From NCBI RefSeq assembly GCF_009856445.1, contig NZ_WMFA01000001.1:620001-684000 (forward strand): a stretch of DNA of 64,000 bases, written 5' to 3'. Source of the stretch: Halobacillus litoralis. Its GTDB lineage: Bacteria > Bacillota > Bacilli > Bacillales > Halobacillaceae. Made by a program: the position numbers and the translations under genes. The notes under the pieces were generated by a model. The model ran no database searches, was not told where the DNA came from, and saw nothing but the letters and a program-made list of their open reading frames with translations. Each line of letters begins with the position of its first letter. Positions within the stretch are counted from its first letter, which is position 1. Below, one piece after another: positions 34,112 to 42,905 of this stretch.

Positions 34112-35194
34112 ATGAGTAAACGCGTGCTGGTCATAAGCAACATGTATCCAAGCAGGAGAACACCGACCTACGGCATTTTCGTAAAGAACCAGGTCGAGGC
34201 TTTAAGACAGAAAGGCCTTCACATCGATATCGCGATGAATAAAGACAACCGATCAGGCAAGCTGAACCTTTTAAGAAAATACGGTTTATGGTTTGTGAAG
34301 ATCCTGTTCGCTCTCCTTACGAAAGGGAAGAAATATGACGTTGTTCATGCGCATTATATTTTTCCAAGCGGTCTTCCAGCCCTCTTTTTCAAAAAGTTGT
34401 TCGGAACCAAGCTGATTGTCACTTCCCACGGTGGTGACTTGGACCAAATGGCTAAAAAGGGCGGGCTGATCCGGAAAGCGACAGAAAAGATTCTTCATGA
34501 AGCAGACGCTGTGATTGTGGTCGGAGAAGCCTTGAAATCTGAAGTCACAGGTGAATTCGGTATCCCAGAAAAAAAAGTGTCGGTCATCAATATGGGAGTC
34601 GACCGTAGTGTCTTCCAACCGCGAAATGCCGATGAAGCGAAAAAAGAGTTGCAGCTTTCCACAGAAAAGAAGCACATTCTTTTCGTTGGGAACCACATTA
34701 AAGCCAAAGGTCTTCAGGAACTCTTACAAGCGTTTCAGGACTTGAATGTAGAGAAAGCCGAGCTTCATTTTATTGGCAGTGTGAAAGATGAAAGCTTCCT
34801 ACATGAGTTGAAGCAGTCCATTCAGCCCGAGTATAAGGAAGCTGTGCATTTCCACGGGACGAAAGATCAAGAACAGCTGGCTACATGGGTAGCAGCGGCT
34901 GACGTTTTCGTCCTGCCTTCTCATATTGAAGGCTTTGGACTCGTCGCTCTCGAGGCGATGTCCTGTCATACACCCGTTGTTGGATCAGATGTGGGAGGCC
35001 TGTCCTACCTGCTTGATGATGGGAGAGGCGTCCTTGTTGAACCAAAAGACGCCGATTCATTAAGAGATGGCATTCAGCGTGTTCTCACAGAACCAGGTTT
35101 ACGAGAAGCAATGATTGAAAAAGGGGAAGCGGCAGCGAAAGAGAATGATAGCCACGTCCTCCTTGAGCGCATTGTTACCCTTTATGAAAAGTGA
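34112..35194 (+). CDS. Glycosyltransferase family 4
   Basis: 360 aa, GT-B fold. N-terminal acceptor half begins VLVISNMYPSRRTPTYGIFV; the C-terminal donor half has ILFVGNHIKAKGLQELL and the E-x7-E motif in HIEGFGLVALEAMSCHTPVVG (about 268-288). Retaining transferase using an NDP-sugar at the cytoplasmic face. AAGGGGGAGG before ATG. Last gene of the 30-35 kb operon. Sugar not predictable. Confidence 0.9.
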   Translation: MSKRVLVISNMYPSRRTPTYGIFVKNQVEALRQKGLHIDIAMNKDNRSGKLNLLRKYGLWFVKILFALLTKGKKYDVVHAHYIFPSGLPALFFKKLFGTKLIVTSHGGDLDQMAKKGGLIRKATEKILHEADAVIVVGEALKSEVTGEFGIPEKKVSVINMGVDRSVFQPRNADEAKKELQLSTEKKHILFVGNHIKAKGLQELLQAFQDLNVEKAELHFIGSVKDESFLHELKQSIQPEYKEAVHFHGTKDQEQLATWVAAADVFVLPSHIEGFGLVALEAMSCHTPVVGSDVGGLSYLLDDGRGVLVEPKDADSLRDGIQRVLTEPGLREAMIEKGEAAAKENDSHVLLERIVTLYEK

Positions 35195-35214
35195 AAAAGA
35201 GACGAAACCAAAGG

Positions 35215-35256
35215 AACACCTTCACAGTTGTAATGACTCCTGTGGAGGTGTTTTTT
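35215..35256 (+). terminator. Terminator of the flippase-polymerase operon
   Basis: AACACCTTCACAG pairs with CTGTGGAGGTGTT with one mismatch, followed by six T. Confidence 0.82.
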
Positions 35257-35325
35257 ATACATCCGATGATGAAAAATTCAGATATTACCAAACTCTTAAA
35301 TCTTCTCCTATGTTACGATAAATGG

Positions 35326-35339
35326 AGATAACGTTTTCA
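35326..35339 (+). promoter_or_regulatory. Probable cre box upstream of the sensor kinase
   Basis: AGATAACGTTTTCA is the reverse complement of TGAAAACGTTATCT, one mismatch from the cre consensus. It lies 12-25 bases before the kinase start, where CcpA binding would block transcription or initiation. Confidence 0.5.
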
Positions 35340-35351
35340 TAGGTGGAGATG

Positions 35352-36959
35352 ATGGTGAAAGTTTCCCTGCGTACAAAAATCATGGTGCTGATTTTATCAT
35401 TGCTTGTTCTGGTCATCGGACTGCTGGCTGGCGTTTTTGCTTATATGGAAAAGAAGGATGTGGAAGACCAAATGGGTCAGCTCGCCCTTCAAGTCGCGAG
35501 TACGGTCTCGTTTATGCCTTCCATCAAGGAAGCGTTTGACACAGAGAACCCGTCTGAAGTCATTCAGCCGATTGCTTTGAGTGTGCAGGAAGAGTCCGGG
35601 GCTGAATTTGTCGTGATCGGAAATAAGGACAGCATCCGGTATGCCCATCCCGATGAGTGGAAAATCGGCCGGCGGATGGTCGGTGGTGACAATGAGCAGG
35701 CCCTGAAGAACGGCGAATATTACATATCGAAAGCAGAAGGGACACTTGGTCCTTCCTTAAGAGGTAAAGCCCCGATTATCGGGGAGAACGGGGATATTAT
35801 AGGGATCGTTTCGGTAGGTTTCTTGTTAGAGGACGTCCGATCAATCGTGTGGAATAAGCTTGAGAACGTTTTTGGTGTCGCCGTCCTAGTATTAGTGGTC
35901 GGGGCTGTCGGAAGCCTTTTACTGGCGCGGAGTATAAGGAAAGATACACTTGGGCTGGAACCTTATGAGATTACCTCTTTTTATCAAACTCGTGAAGCCA
36001 TTCTTTCTTCGATTAAAGAAGGGATCATATCTATTGATGCCGACGGCCGGGTGACGATGATCAACCAGTCGGCAATTGAGTTGTTAAACTTATCCGGCGG
36101 AGCAGAGGGGCAGTTCATTACGGATGTCTTTCCTAACACGCAAATGCTGAAGGTGTTGGAGACAGGAAAAGCCATCAGAGATGAAGAGATGATTCTGCTG
36201 GATAAGGTCGTGATCGTCAATCGAACGCCGATCATCCACGATGGGGAGGTCGCCGGGGTCGTTTCCAGCTTTCGTGATAAAACAGAAGTCAGGAACATGG
36301 TCCAGACGTTATCCGAAGTGAAAAGTCATTCGGAAAGTCTGCGCTCCCAGACGCATGAGCACGCCAACAAGATGTATGTGCTGCTCGGGCTTTTGCAGTT
36401 AGGGAAACAGGAAGAAGCGATGGGAATGATTGAAGAAGATTTCCAGATGTCCCAAAAGCATCAAGCTTTGATTTTCGACCGGATTCAAGATGAAACGGTC
36501 CAGGCCATTTTGACGGGGAAAATGAGTACGGCTTCTGAGCAGAAAGTGGACTTCATCATTCAGGAAGATTCAGAACTGCAAAGGGTTCCCGGACATATCA
36601 CAAGGACGGAATTAATCACCATGTTAGGCAACATGATTGATAATGCTTTCGAAGCGGTGAGTGGCCAAAAGGAGAAGAAAGTCGAGTTTTTTGTGACGGA
36701 TGTGGGACATGACATCGTTTTTGAAGTATCAGATAACGGACCGGGCATTCCTGAAGATGTGTACAAATCTTTATTCGTGCGAGGTTTCTCTACGAAAGAA
36801 GGAGATCATCGGGGATACGGTCTTCACAATGTGAGGGAGATTGTCGAGGGTCTCTCAGGCACAATGGAAGTGGACAATAGCGAGGGTGGCGGCGCTGTAT
36901 TTTCGATCTTTTTACCGAAATACACAGGAGGTGGACCGGATGAAGGTCATGGTCAGTGA
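35352..36959 (+). CDS. CitA/DcuS-type sensor histidine kinase
   Basis: About 535 aa. TM1 (10-30), extracytoplasmic Cache-type sensor (35-165, with IRYAHPDEWKIGRRM), TM2 (170-195), PAS (205-310, IKEGIISIDADGRVTMINQSA), H-box with phospho-acceptor His in LRSQTHEHANKMYVLLGLLQ, and HATPase (MIDNAFEAVSG, DNGPGIPEDV, GYGLHNVREIVEG). Kinases of this class sense citrate, malate or fumarate. Start uncertain among ATG 35349, ATG 35352 and GTG 35355; AGGTGGAG lies just upstream. Overlaps the regulator gene by 20 bases and lies next to tctCBA, its probable target. Confidence 0.9.
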   Translation: MVKVSLRTKIMVLILSLLVLVIGLLAGVFAYMEKKDVEDQMGQLALQVASTVSFMPSIKEAFDTENPSEVIQPIALSVQEESGAEFVVIGNKDSIRYAHPDEWKIGRRMVGGDNEQALKNGEYYISKAEGTLGPSLRGKAPIIGENGDIIGIVSVGFLLEDVRSIVWNKLENVFGVAVLVLVVGAVGSLLLARSIRKDTLGLEPYEITSFYQTREAILSSIKEGIISIDADGRVTMINQSAIELLNLSGGAEGQFITDVFPNTQMLKVLETGKAIRDEEMILLDKVVIVNRTPIIHDGEVAGVVSSFRDKTEVRNMVQTLSEVKSHSESLRSQTHEHANKMYVLLGLLQLGKQEEAMGMIEEDFQMSQKHQALIFDRIQDETVQAILTGKMSTASEQKVDFIIQEDSELQRVPGHITRTELITMLGNMIDNAFEAVSGQKEKKVEFFVTDVGHDIVFEVSDNGPGIPEDVYKSLFVRGFSTKEGDHRGYGLHNVREIVEGLSGTMEVDNSEGGGAVFSIFLPKYTGGGPDEGHGQ

Positions 36960-37617
36960 AGATGATTTCAGGGTGGCAGAACTGCATGCACAATTTCTAC
37001 GAGTGGTGGATGGAGTCGAAGTTGTCGGGAAGGCTTTGAATGGCGAAGAGACTTTAAGGATGCTTGAAGAACAACAGCCGGATCTTCTTCTGTTAGATGT
37101 CTATATGCCAGATCAACTCGGTGTCGATCTCCTGCATGACATTCGTTCAATTGCGCCACAAACGGATGTCATCATGGTTACGGCGGCGAGAGAAAAAGAA
37201 ATCGTGGAAAAAGCGCTGAAGTATGGAGTGTTCGACTATATCATTAAACCGATTACGATGGAGCGTTTCCAGGAGACGATTGAAAACTATCAGGAACGAA
37301 AAAAACAGATGGCTCAGATTGAAACCTTTGACCAGGCGGCTGTCGACCAGTTGATTAAATCCTCCAACGAAACAACTTCTACTGCTTCTCTGTCGGTACC
37401 TAAAGGCATCGACCCACTGACGCTTGAGAAAGTGGAACGGATGCTTTCAGATGCTGGGGAGCATGGATTGACGGCAGAACAGGCAAGCGGGCAGATGGGA
37501 GCATCAAAAACCACCGCACGCAGGTACATGGAGTATTTGATCAGCATAGGAAAAGGCAAGGCGGAGATGAACTACGGAAAAGTCGGCCGCCCGCAGAGAA
37601 AATACTATAAAAGATAA
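36940..37617 (+). CDS. CitB/DcuR-type response regulator
   Basis: 225 aa. Receiver domain (1-120) with acidic pocket SEDDF, phospho-acceptor Asp in LLLLDVYMPD, Thr in MVTAARE and Lys in IIKPI; C-terminal HTH (170-222: HGLTAEQASGQMGASKTTA, RRYMEYLISIG). ATG 36940 with GGAGGTGG upstream lies within the end of the kinase gene. Probably activates the tct operon when the kinase detects a carboxylate. Confidence 0.92.
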   Translation: MKVMVSEDDFRVAELHAQFLRVVDGVEVVGKALNGEETLRMLEEQQPDLLLLDVYMPDQLGVDLLHDIRSIAPQTDVIMVTAAREKEIVEKALKYGVFDYIIKPITMERFQETIENYQERKKQMAQIETFDQAAVDQLIKSSNETTSTASLSVPKGIDPLTLEKVERMLSDAGEHGLTAEQASGQMGASKTTARRYMEYLISIGKGKAEMNYGKVGRPQRKYYKR

Positions 37618-37631
37618 ATGATAGAGCGCGG

Positions 37632-37665
37632 AGAAGACTCGTCGAAATGACGAGTCTTCTTTTGG
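37632..37665 (+). terminator. Terminator of the two-component operon
   Basis: AGAAGACTCGTC/GACGAGTCTTCT stem, loop GAAAT, T run. Confidence 0.9.
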
Positions 37666-37694
37666 TTTGAATGGAGGAAAGGATCAAATGTAAG

Positions 37695-37745
37695 AAACTG
37701 TAAGACCTGGTCACCCAATTCTTGGGTGACCAGGTCTTACAGTTT
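37695..37745. repeat. REP-like palindrome G, 24-bp perfect stem
   Basis: Arms 37695-37718 and 37722-37745 are perfect complements around a TTC loop; the arm contains CTGTAAGACCTGGTCACCCA, the core of element A. It is the best preserved copy in the window and lies 32 kb from the RAYT gene, between the two-component terminator and the tctC cre box. Confidence 0.9.
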
Positions 37746-37811
37746 TATCCATTATAACGCTCATAAATTTTATTTGGTTAATTGATTTTATGCTTTTAAT
37801 TTTGATTATTT

Positions 37812-37825
37812 TGAAAACGGTTACA
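37812..37825 (+). promoter_or_regulatory. cre (CcpA) box upstream of tctC
   Basis: TGAAAACGGTTACA matches TGWAANCGNTNWCA at every position. 60 bases before the tctC start. Confidence 0.75.
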
Positions 37826-37884
37826 TTTTGGGTTCTATCTTATAAACTATCATCAAATAGCAAGAAGAGAGGGGATTCATACTT

Positions 37885-38892
37885 ATGAAGAAGCATTTAT
37901 GGATGATGGGTAGTTTATTGATTGTTTTGTTCTTAGCTGCTTGTGGCGGTGACTCTTCGGAAACGAGCGGGGATGGCGGCGATGGAGAATGGACGCCGGA
38001 TAAAAATATTGAGATTGTCGCTCCTGCTGGTGCTGGCGGTGGCTGGGATACGACCGCTCGCTCTGTTGGAAAGATCCTTGAAGAAGAAGAGATCACGGAA
38101 CAGAACGTCGGGGTTGTCAACAAAGAAGGGGGCGGTGGAGCTGTCGGCTGGTCCTACATCAACAGTACGAACAACCCGCACAACATTTTCGTTTCTTCAC
38201 CACCATTGATCTTCGTCCCATTGAACGGACAGTCGGATCTGTCTCATGAAGACTTCACTCCACTTTCCAACATGATTGCGGACTATGCAGCTTTTGCTGT
38301 CGCCGATGATGCCAAGTGGCAGGATTTGAATGAGCTTTTTGAAGATATGAAGAATGATCCTTCCAGCGTAAGGGTCGTGGGAACGTCTTCTCCTGGTTCC
38401 ATGGACCACATGCAGTTCGTGACGATCGCTAAAGAAGCGGGTGTCGATATTCAGAAGATCAAGTACGTTTCTGCTCAGGATGGCGGTGGGATGACACAAA
38501 TCCTGAACGGAAGTGCAGATGTTTATTCTACTGGGATCGCTGAAACCGTCGAACAAGTGAAAGCAGGAAAAGTTCGTGTCCTCGGAATTACAGCAGAAGA
38601 ACGCTTGGAAGGTGAAGTACTGGAAGACTTCCCGACAGCGAAAGAGCAGGGCATTGATGCGACATTCGTGAACTGGAGAGGATTCTTCGGACCTGGAGAT
38701 ATGACCGAAGGACAAGTCGCTTATTATGAGGAAAAACTGAAAGAAGTCAGTGATTCAGAAGCATTTGCGGAGATTCGTACCAATTATGGCTGGGATGAAA
38801 TGTACATGGATAGTGAAGAGTACAGCCAGTTCCTTGATGAACAAAGGGATCAACTCGGAAGCTTGATGGAAGAGCTTGGTTTGAATCAATAA
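37885..38892 (+). CDS. tctC: Tripartite tricarboxylate transporter receptor (TctC)
   Basis: Substrate-binding lipoprotein of the TTT family, which takes up citrate or related acids. 335 aa; lipobox LAAC (Cys about 20), Gly/Asp linker, then a BUG-type fold with IEIVAPAGAGGGWDTTARSV and VVGTSSPGSMDHMQF. AGAGAGGGG precedes the ATG. A cre box lies upstream, and a two-component system upstream of that. A hairpin separates it from tctB. Confidence 0.92.
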   Translation: MKKHLWMMGSLLIVLFLAACGGDSSETSGDGGDGEWTPDKNIEIVAPAGAGGGWDTTARSVGKILEEEEITEQNVGVVNKEGGGGAVGWSYINSTNNPHNIFVSSPPLIFVPLNGQSDLSHEDFTPLSNMIADYAAFAVADDAKWQDLNELFEDMKNDPSSVRVVGTSSPGSMDHMQFVTIAKEAGVDIQKIKYVSAQDGGGMTQILNGSADVYSTGIAETVEQVKAGKVRVLGITAEERLEGEVLEDFPTAKEQGIDATFVNWRGFFGPGDMTEGQVAYYEEKLKEVSDSEAFAEIRTNYGWDEMYMDSEEYSQFLDEQRDQLGSLMEELGLNQ

Positions 38893-38900
38893 TAGATAGG

Positions 38901-38926
38901 AAGGGTCTGTACGCAGACCCTTTTCT
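38901..38926 (+). terminator. Hairpin between tctC and tctB
   Basis: AAGGGTCTG-TACG-CAGACCCTT followed by TTCT. A moderate terminator; it may reduce transcription into tctBA so that receptor exceeds permease. Confidence 0.7.
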
Positions 38927-38941
38927 ATTAGATCGAAGGTG

Positions 38942-39406
38942 ATGTTTTTGCTGAAAACGTTGAACCAGAAAGTGAGTATCTTTTTGATTTTGTTCGCTGC
39001 TGGTTATCTTTATTTGAGCTATAACTTAAAGGAGTACCCTTATGTTCCGGTCGATTCGGATTTTGTTCCAAAAATCCTCGGCTATTTACTAATCATTCTG
39101 GCCGTCTTTTTATTCTTCGATAAATCATCAGAAACGAAAGAGGAAAAGGAAAAACGTCAGGTACCGAAAAAAGAAATGCTGGTTCTACTCGCGGTAGGTG
39201 GGATGATTTTTCTTTACATCTTCCTATTAGAAATCCTCGGTTTTGTTTTGAGTTCCATGTTATTTATTTTTGCCTGCTCCTGGTTCCTAGGGTATAGAAA
39301 ACTCGTCACAACCATCCTCGTTGCGGTTTTATTTCCTTTAATCATGTACCTTTCGTTCAATTATTTACTACAAATCCGACTACCACAAGGAGTTTTACCA
39401 TTTTAA
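38942..39406 (+). CDS. tctB: Tripartite tricarboxylate transporter small membrane subunit (TctB)
   Basis: About 154 aa with four hydrophobic segments, the size of TctB. YPYVPVDSDFVPKILGYLLI in the first loop is typical. The start is uncertain: GTG 38939, ATG 38942 and TTG 38948 are in frame; GAAGGTGA best suits TTG 38948. tctA begins 17 bases after the stop. Confidence 0.82.
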   Translation: MFLLKTLNQKVSIFLILFAAGYLYLSYNLKEYPYVPVDSDFVPKILGYLLIILAVFLFFDKSSETKEEKEKRQVPKKEMLVLLAVGGMIFLYIFLLEILGFVLSSMLFIFACSWFLGYRKLVTTILVAVLFPLIMYLSFNYLLQIRLPQGVLPF

Positions 39407-39422
39407 AAGGAGGTGAGTCACC

Positions 39423-40940
39423 ATGGGTGCAATGGATGGATTAATGCAAGGAATTCAGGTCGCATTTAGCTGGCAGGGGATTTTGTTCGTTCTGATCGGT
39501 GTTGTTGCCGGCACGCTTATCGGGATGATGCCGGGCCTTGGACCAATCAGTGCAATTGCGATCATGATTCCGATCACATATGGGATGGACCCCTCTGTCG
39601 CTTTAGTGATGATGGCGGGTGTCTATTACGGGGCGGTATTCGGTGGATCGACGTCTTCGATTCTCTTGAACGCACCAGGAATATCAGGCACGGTCGCTAC
39701 ATCCTTTGACGGCTATCCGATGGCGCAGCGGGGAGAAGCAGGGAAAGCATTGGCGATAGCTGCGATTTCCTCATTTGTCGGAGGAACGGTTTCCGTCGTT
39801 CTTCTGATGTTGTTCGCTCCCGCCTTATCTGCCGTCGCTGTTTCATTCGGTCCGCCTCAATATTTTGCCCTCATGTTTTTAGGTCTGACGGCCATCGCAA
39901 GTCTCTCAGATGGCTCAACGATCAAAGCTTTGATTACAGCTACCGTCGGTTTTATGGTGGCGACGATAGGAATCGACGGGCAGACGGGAACGAGCCGTTT
40001 TACGTTCAACAACCCAAACTTATTGGAAGGCATTGATTTTCTAGTCATCGCTCTCGGACTCTTTGCACTTGCTGAAATTTGTTTTCTCGTTAAAAAAAGA
40101 AAAGATCAATCGCTTCAAAATCAGGGGGACATCGGAAGCTTGAAGCTCAGCAAAGCTGATTTTAAAGAGATGCGCGGCCCGATGAGCAGACAGTCATTCC
40201 TCGGTTTCATTCTTGGTGTTCTACCAGGTGCAGGTGCGACAATTGCTTCTTTCATCGGTTATATTTCAGAAAAGAAAATCGCTAAAAATCCAAAAGAATT
40301 CGGAAAAGGATCGATCAAAGGATTATCGGCTCCAGAAACGGCCAACAATGCAGCGACTAGTGGTGCCTTCGTTCCATTACTCAGCCTTGGTATACCAGGG
40401 TCCGGAACGACAGCCGTCATGTTAGGAGCTTTTCTCGTTCTCGGAATTCAACCCGGGCCACTTCTGATGGCCGATCGTCCGGAAGTTTTCTGGGGGATCA
40501 TCGCGAGTATGTATATCGGAAATATCTTTTTATTGATTCTGAATTTACCACTCATTCCATACATCGCAAAAATATTGAAGATCGCACGACCGATGCTCAT
40601 CTCGCTAGTTGCCATTTTCAGTTTGATCGGTGTTTATGCCATCAGCTTCAGTACATTCGATTTATACTTATTGCTGATCTTTGGTTTTGTCGGTTATCTA
40701 ATGAGATTATTCAGCTTTCCGGCAGCTCCGTTCATCTTAGCTTTCATCCTAGGTGGCATGATGGAACAGTCACTAAGACAGTCGCTGACGGCGGCCGGTG
40801 GAGACATGATGATTCTTATTTCTGATTCGGTATCCATCGGACTTTACATTGTAAGTATTCTATCGTTCGTTGTTCCAATCATTCGTAATCGAAAAAATTC
40901 GCAAGCGGATCAAACAGAAGAAGAGTCGAATGCTTCCTGA
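39423..40940 (+). CDS. tctA: Tripartite tricarboxylate transporter large permease (TctA)
   Basis: Large permease of the TTT system. 505 aa with about twelve hydrophobic segments; motifs GMMPGLGPISAIAIMIP, YYGAVFGGSTSSILLNAPG and GIPGSGTTAVMLGA are diagnostic. AAAAGGAGGTGAGTCACC lies before ATG. A hairpin with T run follows. Confidence 0.95.
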   Translation: MGAMDGLMQGIQVAFSWQGILFVLIGVVAGTLIGMMPGLGPISAIAIMIPITYGMDPSVALVMMAGVYYGAVFGGSTSSILLNAPGISGTVATSFDGYPMAQRGEAGKALAIAAISSFVGGTVSVVLLMLFAPALSAVAVSFGPPQYFALMFLGLTAIASLSDGSTIKALITATVGFMVATIGIDGQTGTSRFTFNNPNLLEGIDFLVIALGLFALAEICFLVKKRKDQSLQNQGDIGSLKLSKADFKEMRGPMSRQSFLGFILGVLPGAGATIASFIGYISEKKIAKNPKEFGKGSIKGLSAPETANNAATSGAFVPLLSLGIPGSGTTAVMLGAFLVLGIQPGPLLMADRPEVFWGIIASMYIGNIFLLILNLPLIPYIAKILKIARPMLISLVAIFSLIGVYAISFSTFDLYLLLIFGFVGYLMRLFSFPAAPFILAFILGGMMEQSLRQSLTAAGGDMMILISDSVSIGLYIVSILSFVVPIIRNRKNSQADQTEEESNAS

Positions 40941-40968
40941 AAAGGAGTGTTCGGCTTTTTTCTTTTTA
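40928..40968 (+). terminator. Probable terminator of tctCBA
   Basis: CGAATGCTTCCT pairs with AGGAGTGTTCG around GAAA, with wobble pairs and one bulge, then six T. Confidence 0.6.
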
Positions 40969-41371
40969 TCGTAAAGATTGTCTCTAATAGTAGAGGAAAA
41001 ACACTCTCTCATTCAGAGTGAAAACGGACTTATAAATGAAATATTTTATGAAAATTTTTTTCAATCTATTGCAAATCGGAGTGAAAACGCTCACACTAAG
41101 AGTATAGCCGACATACAAAGCGTCACGTTTCTCACATCGCTGAAATTAAGCCTGATGCGGACTGTGTGCCTCCTGTTGCCTCTTTAAAAACAGCCGAATT
41201 TTCAGTAAAATAATTTTCATGGCAAACCATACATATAAGACATGTTTCATAAATGTCATGGATGAGGTAAACAATAAAATAGTGTTCCTGGCGTAAGCCT
41301 GTTCACTTACATATTTGGTACTCATGCTTTATACTAATAAAAGCGCAAAAGTACAGGAGGTAACACGAATC
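40969..41371. other. Intergenic region upstream of zwf
   Basis: About 400 bases without a supported gene. It contains a perfect cre box at 41082-41095 and several AT-rich tracts; the open frame at 40978 has no ribosome site and unlikely composition. Confidence 0.45.
41082..41095 (+). promoter_or_regulatory. cre (CcpA) box upstream of zwf
   Basis: TGAAAACGCTCACA fits TGWAANCGNTNWCA at every position. It lies 277 bases before the zwf start, so it may act from far upstream or on an unrecognised transcript. Confidence 0.65.
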
Positions 41372-42865
41372 ATGGACCAATTCAACACGAAAAGTCATGG
41401 AATCGATACCGCAGAAATGATGGACGACATGACCTTTGTTTTATTCGGAGCAAGCGGCGATTTGGCGAAACGTAAAATCTATCCCGCTCTCTATAATTTA
41501 TATATCGAGGGGAAAATGCCGAATTCCCTTTCCGTCGTAGGCCTTGGACGCAGACCGTATACGCAGGAAGATTTCCACAACATCATTAAAGAGTCTCTGG
41601 AATCTTTCTCACGGAGAGATGTAGACGAATCGAACCTGGACGAGTTCCTTGCTTCTTTCCGTTACTTCATTTTTGATGCGATGAAGGATGAATCGTATCA
41701 AGGGTTGAAAGCCTTTATTGAAGAAAGAGAAAGCGAGCTTTCCATTCCGGAAAATCGTCTGTTCTATCTTTCGGTTGCACCGAAGTTGATTGAGCCGATC
41801 GCGGCCTCTCTTCACGAAAATGGAATCACGGACACGAACGGCTGGAAGCGTCTGATCGTTGAAAAGCCATTCGGAAGTGACTTGCACTCAGCGCGTCATT
41901 TGAATGCAGAGCTGACGAAAGTGTTCCAGGAGGATGAGATTTTCCGTATCGACCACTACCTCGGAAAACCAATGGTGCAGAATCTTGAATCGTTGATTCG
42001 TCCGAACCCGATTTTGAAGGCCCTGTGGAATCATGAACAGATTGCGAACGTTCAGATTACAGCGAGTGAGACCGTCGGTGTTGGAACGAGAGCGGGTTAT
42101 TATGATAAGGCTGGAGCCATTCGTGATATGGTGCAGAACCACTTGCTTCAGCTCGTGATGATGACTGCCCTTCATCACCCGGAAAAACTGACACCGAAAC
42201 AGATTGAAGAAAAGAAAAAAGCGATTATGGAATCGCTGCGCCCTGTGGAGGAAAATGAAATCTCCCAGCATGTCGTGCGTGGACAATACGAAGCGGGTGA
42301 AATGAATGCTGAGCCGATTCCTGGTTACTTAGAAGAAGACGGTGTGGCGGAAAACTCGAATAACGACACGTACTTCGCTGCTCGTTTGTACATCGACAAC
42401 GATTACTGGAAAGGCATTCCTTTTTACATCCGTACAGGGAAGCGCCTTGAGAAAAAATCGACACGGATCATCATCGAATTCAAAAACGATGTCGCAGATG
42501 ATGAAGATGCAGCAGGTGCTGTTTCCAACCTGTTGATGATCGAAATCAATCCGAACGAAAGCGTTGGGCTTCGCATCAACTTGAAAGATGATTCCAATGA
42601 GAAGTTCGAACCAGCGTACATCAACTTTTCTAAAAACCTGGATGCCCAGCCAGAGGCTTATGAAAACCTATTGGAAGATGCCATGCAGGGGCACTCCACG
42701 TATTTCGCTCACTGGAGCGAGGTGGAGCTATCCTGGAAGTGGGTCCAGCCGATCTTGGAAGCATTCGAAAACGACGCTCTTCCTCTTCACGGCTATCAAG
42801 CAGGATCTGAAGGACCGGAAGCAGCTGAGAAGCTCTTGAACGAAGACGGCTATACATGGTGGTAA
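41372..42865 (+). CDS. zwf: Glucose-6-phosphate 1-dehydrogenase
   Basis: First step of the oxidative pentose phosphate pathway: glucose-6-phosphate to 6-phosphogluconolactone with NADP+. 497 aa. Cofactor motif [10 protein letters not shown] (about 27-36) and active site [13 protein letters not shown] (His about 198) are present. ATG 41372 has AGGAGG 11 bases upstream; an in-frame TTG at 41315 adds an unrelated tail. gnd follows 40 bases downstream, so the two dehydrogenases probably form an operon. Confidence 0.95.
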   Translation: MDQFNTKSHGIDTAEMMDDMTFVLFGASGDLAKRKIYPALYNLYIEGKMPNSLSVVGLGRRPYTQEDFHNIIKESLESFSRRDVDESNLDEFLASFRYFIFDAMKDESYQGLKAFIEERESELSIPENRLFYLSVAPKLIEPIAASLHENGITDTNGWKRLIVEKPFGSDLHSARHLNAELTKVFQEDEIFRIDHYLGKPMVQNLESLIRPNPILKALWNHEQIANVQITASETVGVGTRAGYYDKAGAIRDMVQNHLLQLVMMTALHHPEKLTPKQIEEKKKAIMESLRPVEENEISQHVVRGQYEAGEMNAEPIPGYLEEDGVAENSNNDTYFAARLYIDNDYWKGIPFYIRTGKRLEKKSTRIIIEFKNDVADDEDAAGAVSNLLMIEINPNESVGLRINLKDDSNEKFEPAYINFSKNLDAQPEAYENLLEDAMQGHSTYFAHWSEVELSWKWVQPILEAFENDALPLHGYQAGSEGPEAAEKLLNEDGYTWW

Positions 42866-42905
42866 AAACTTTTTACAGATAGAATGGAAAGGATTTGATC
42901 GGAAC

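Noticed and set aside
40978-41187. 69-codon frame upstream of zwf
   Set aside because: No ribosome site, odd composition, and it covers the cre box.
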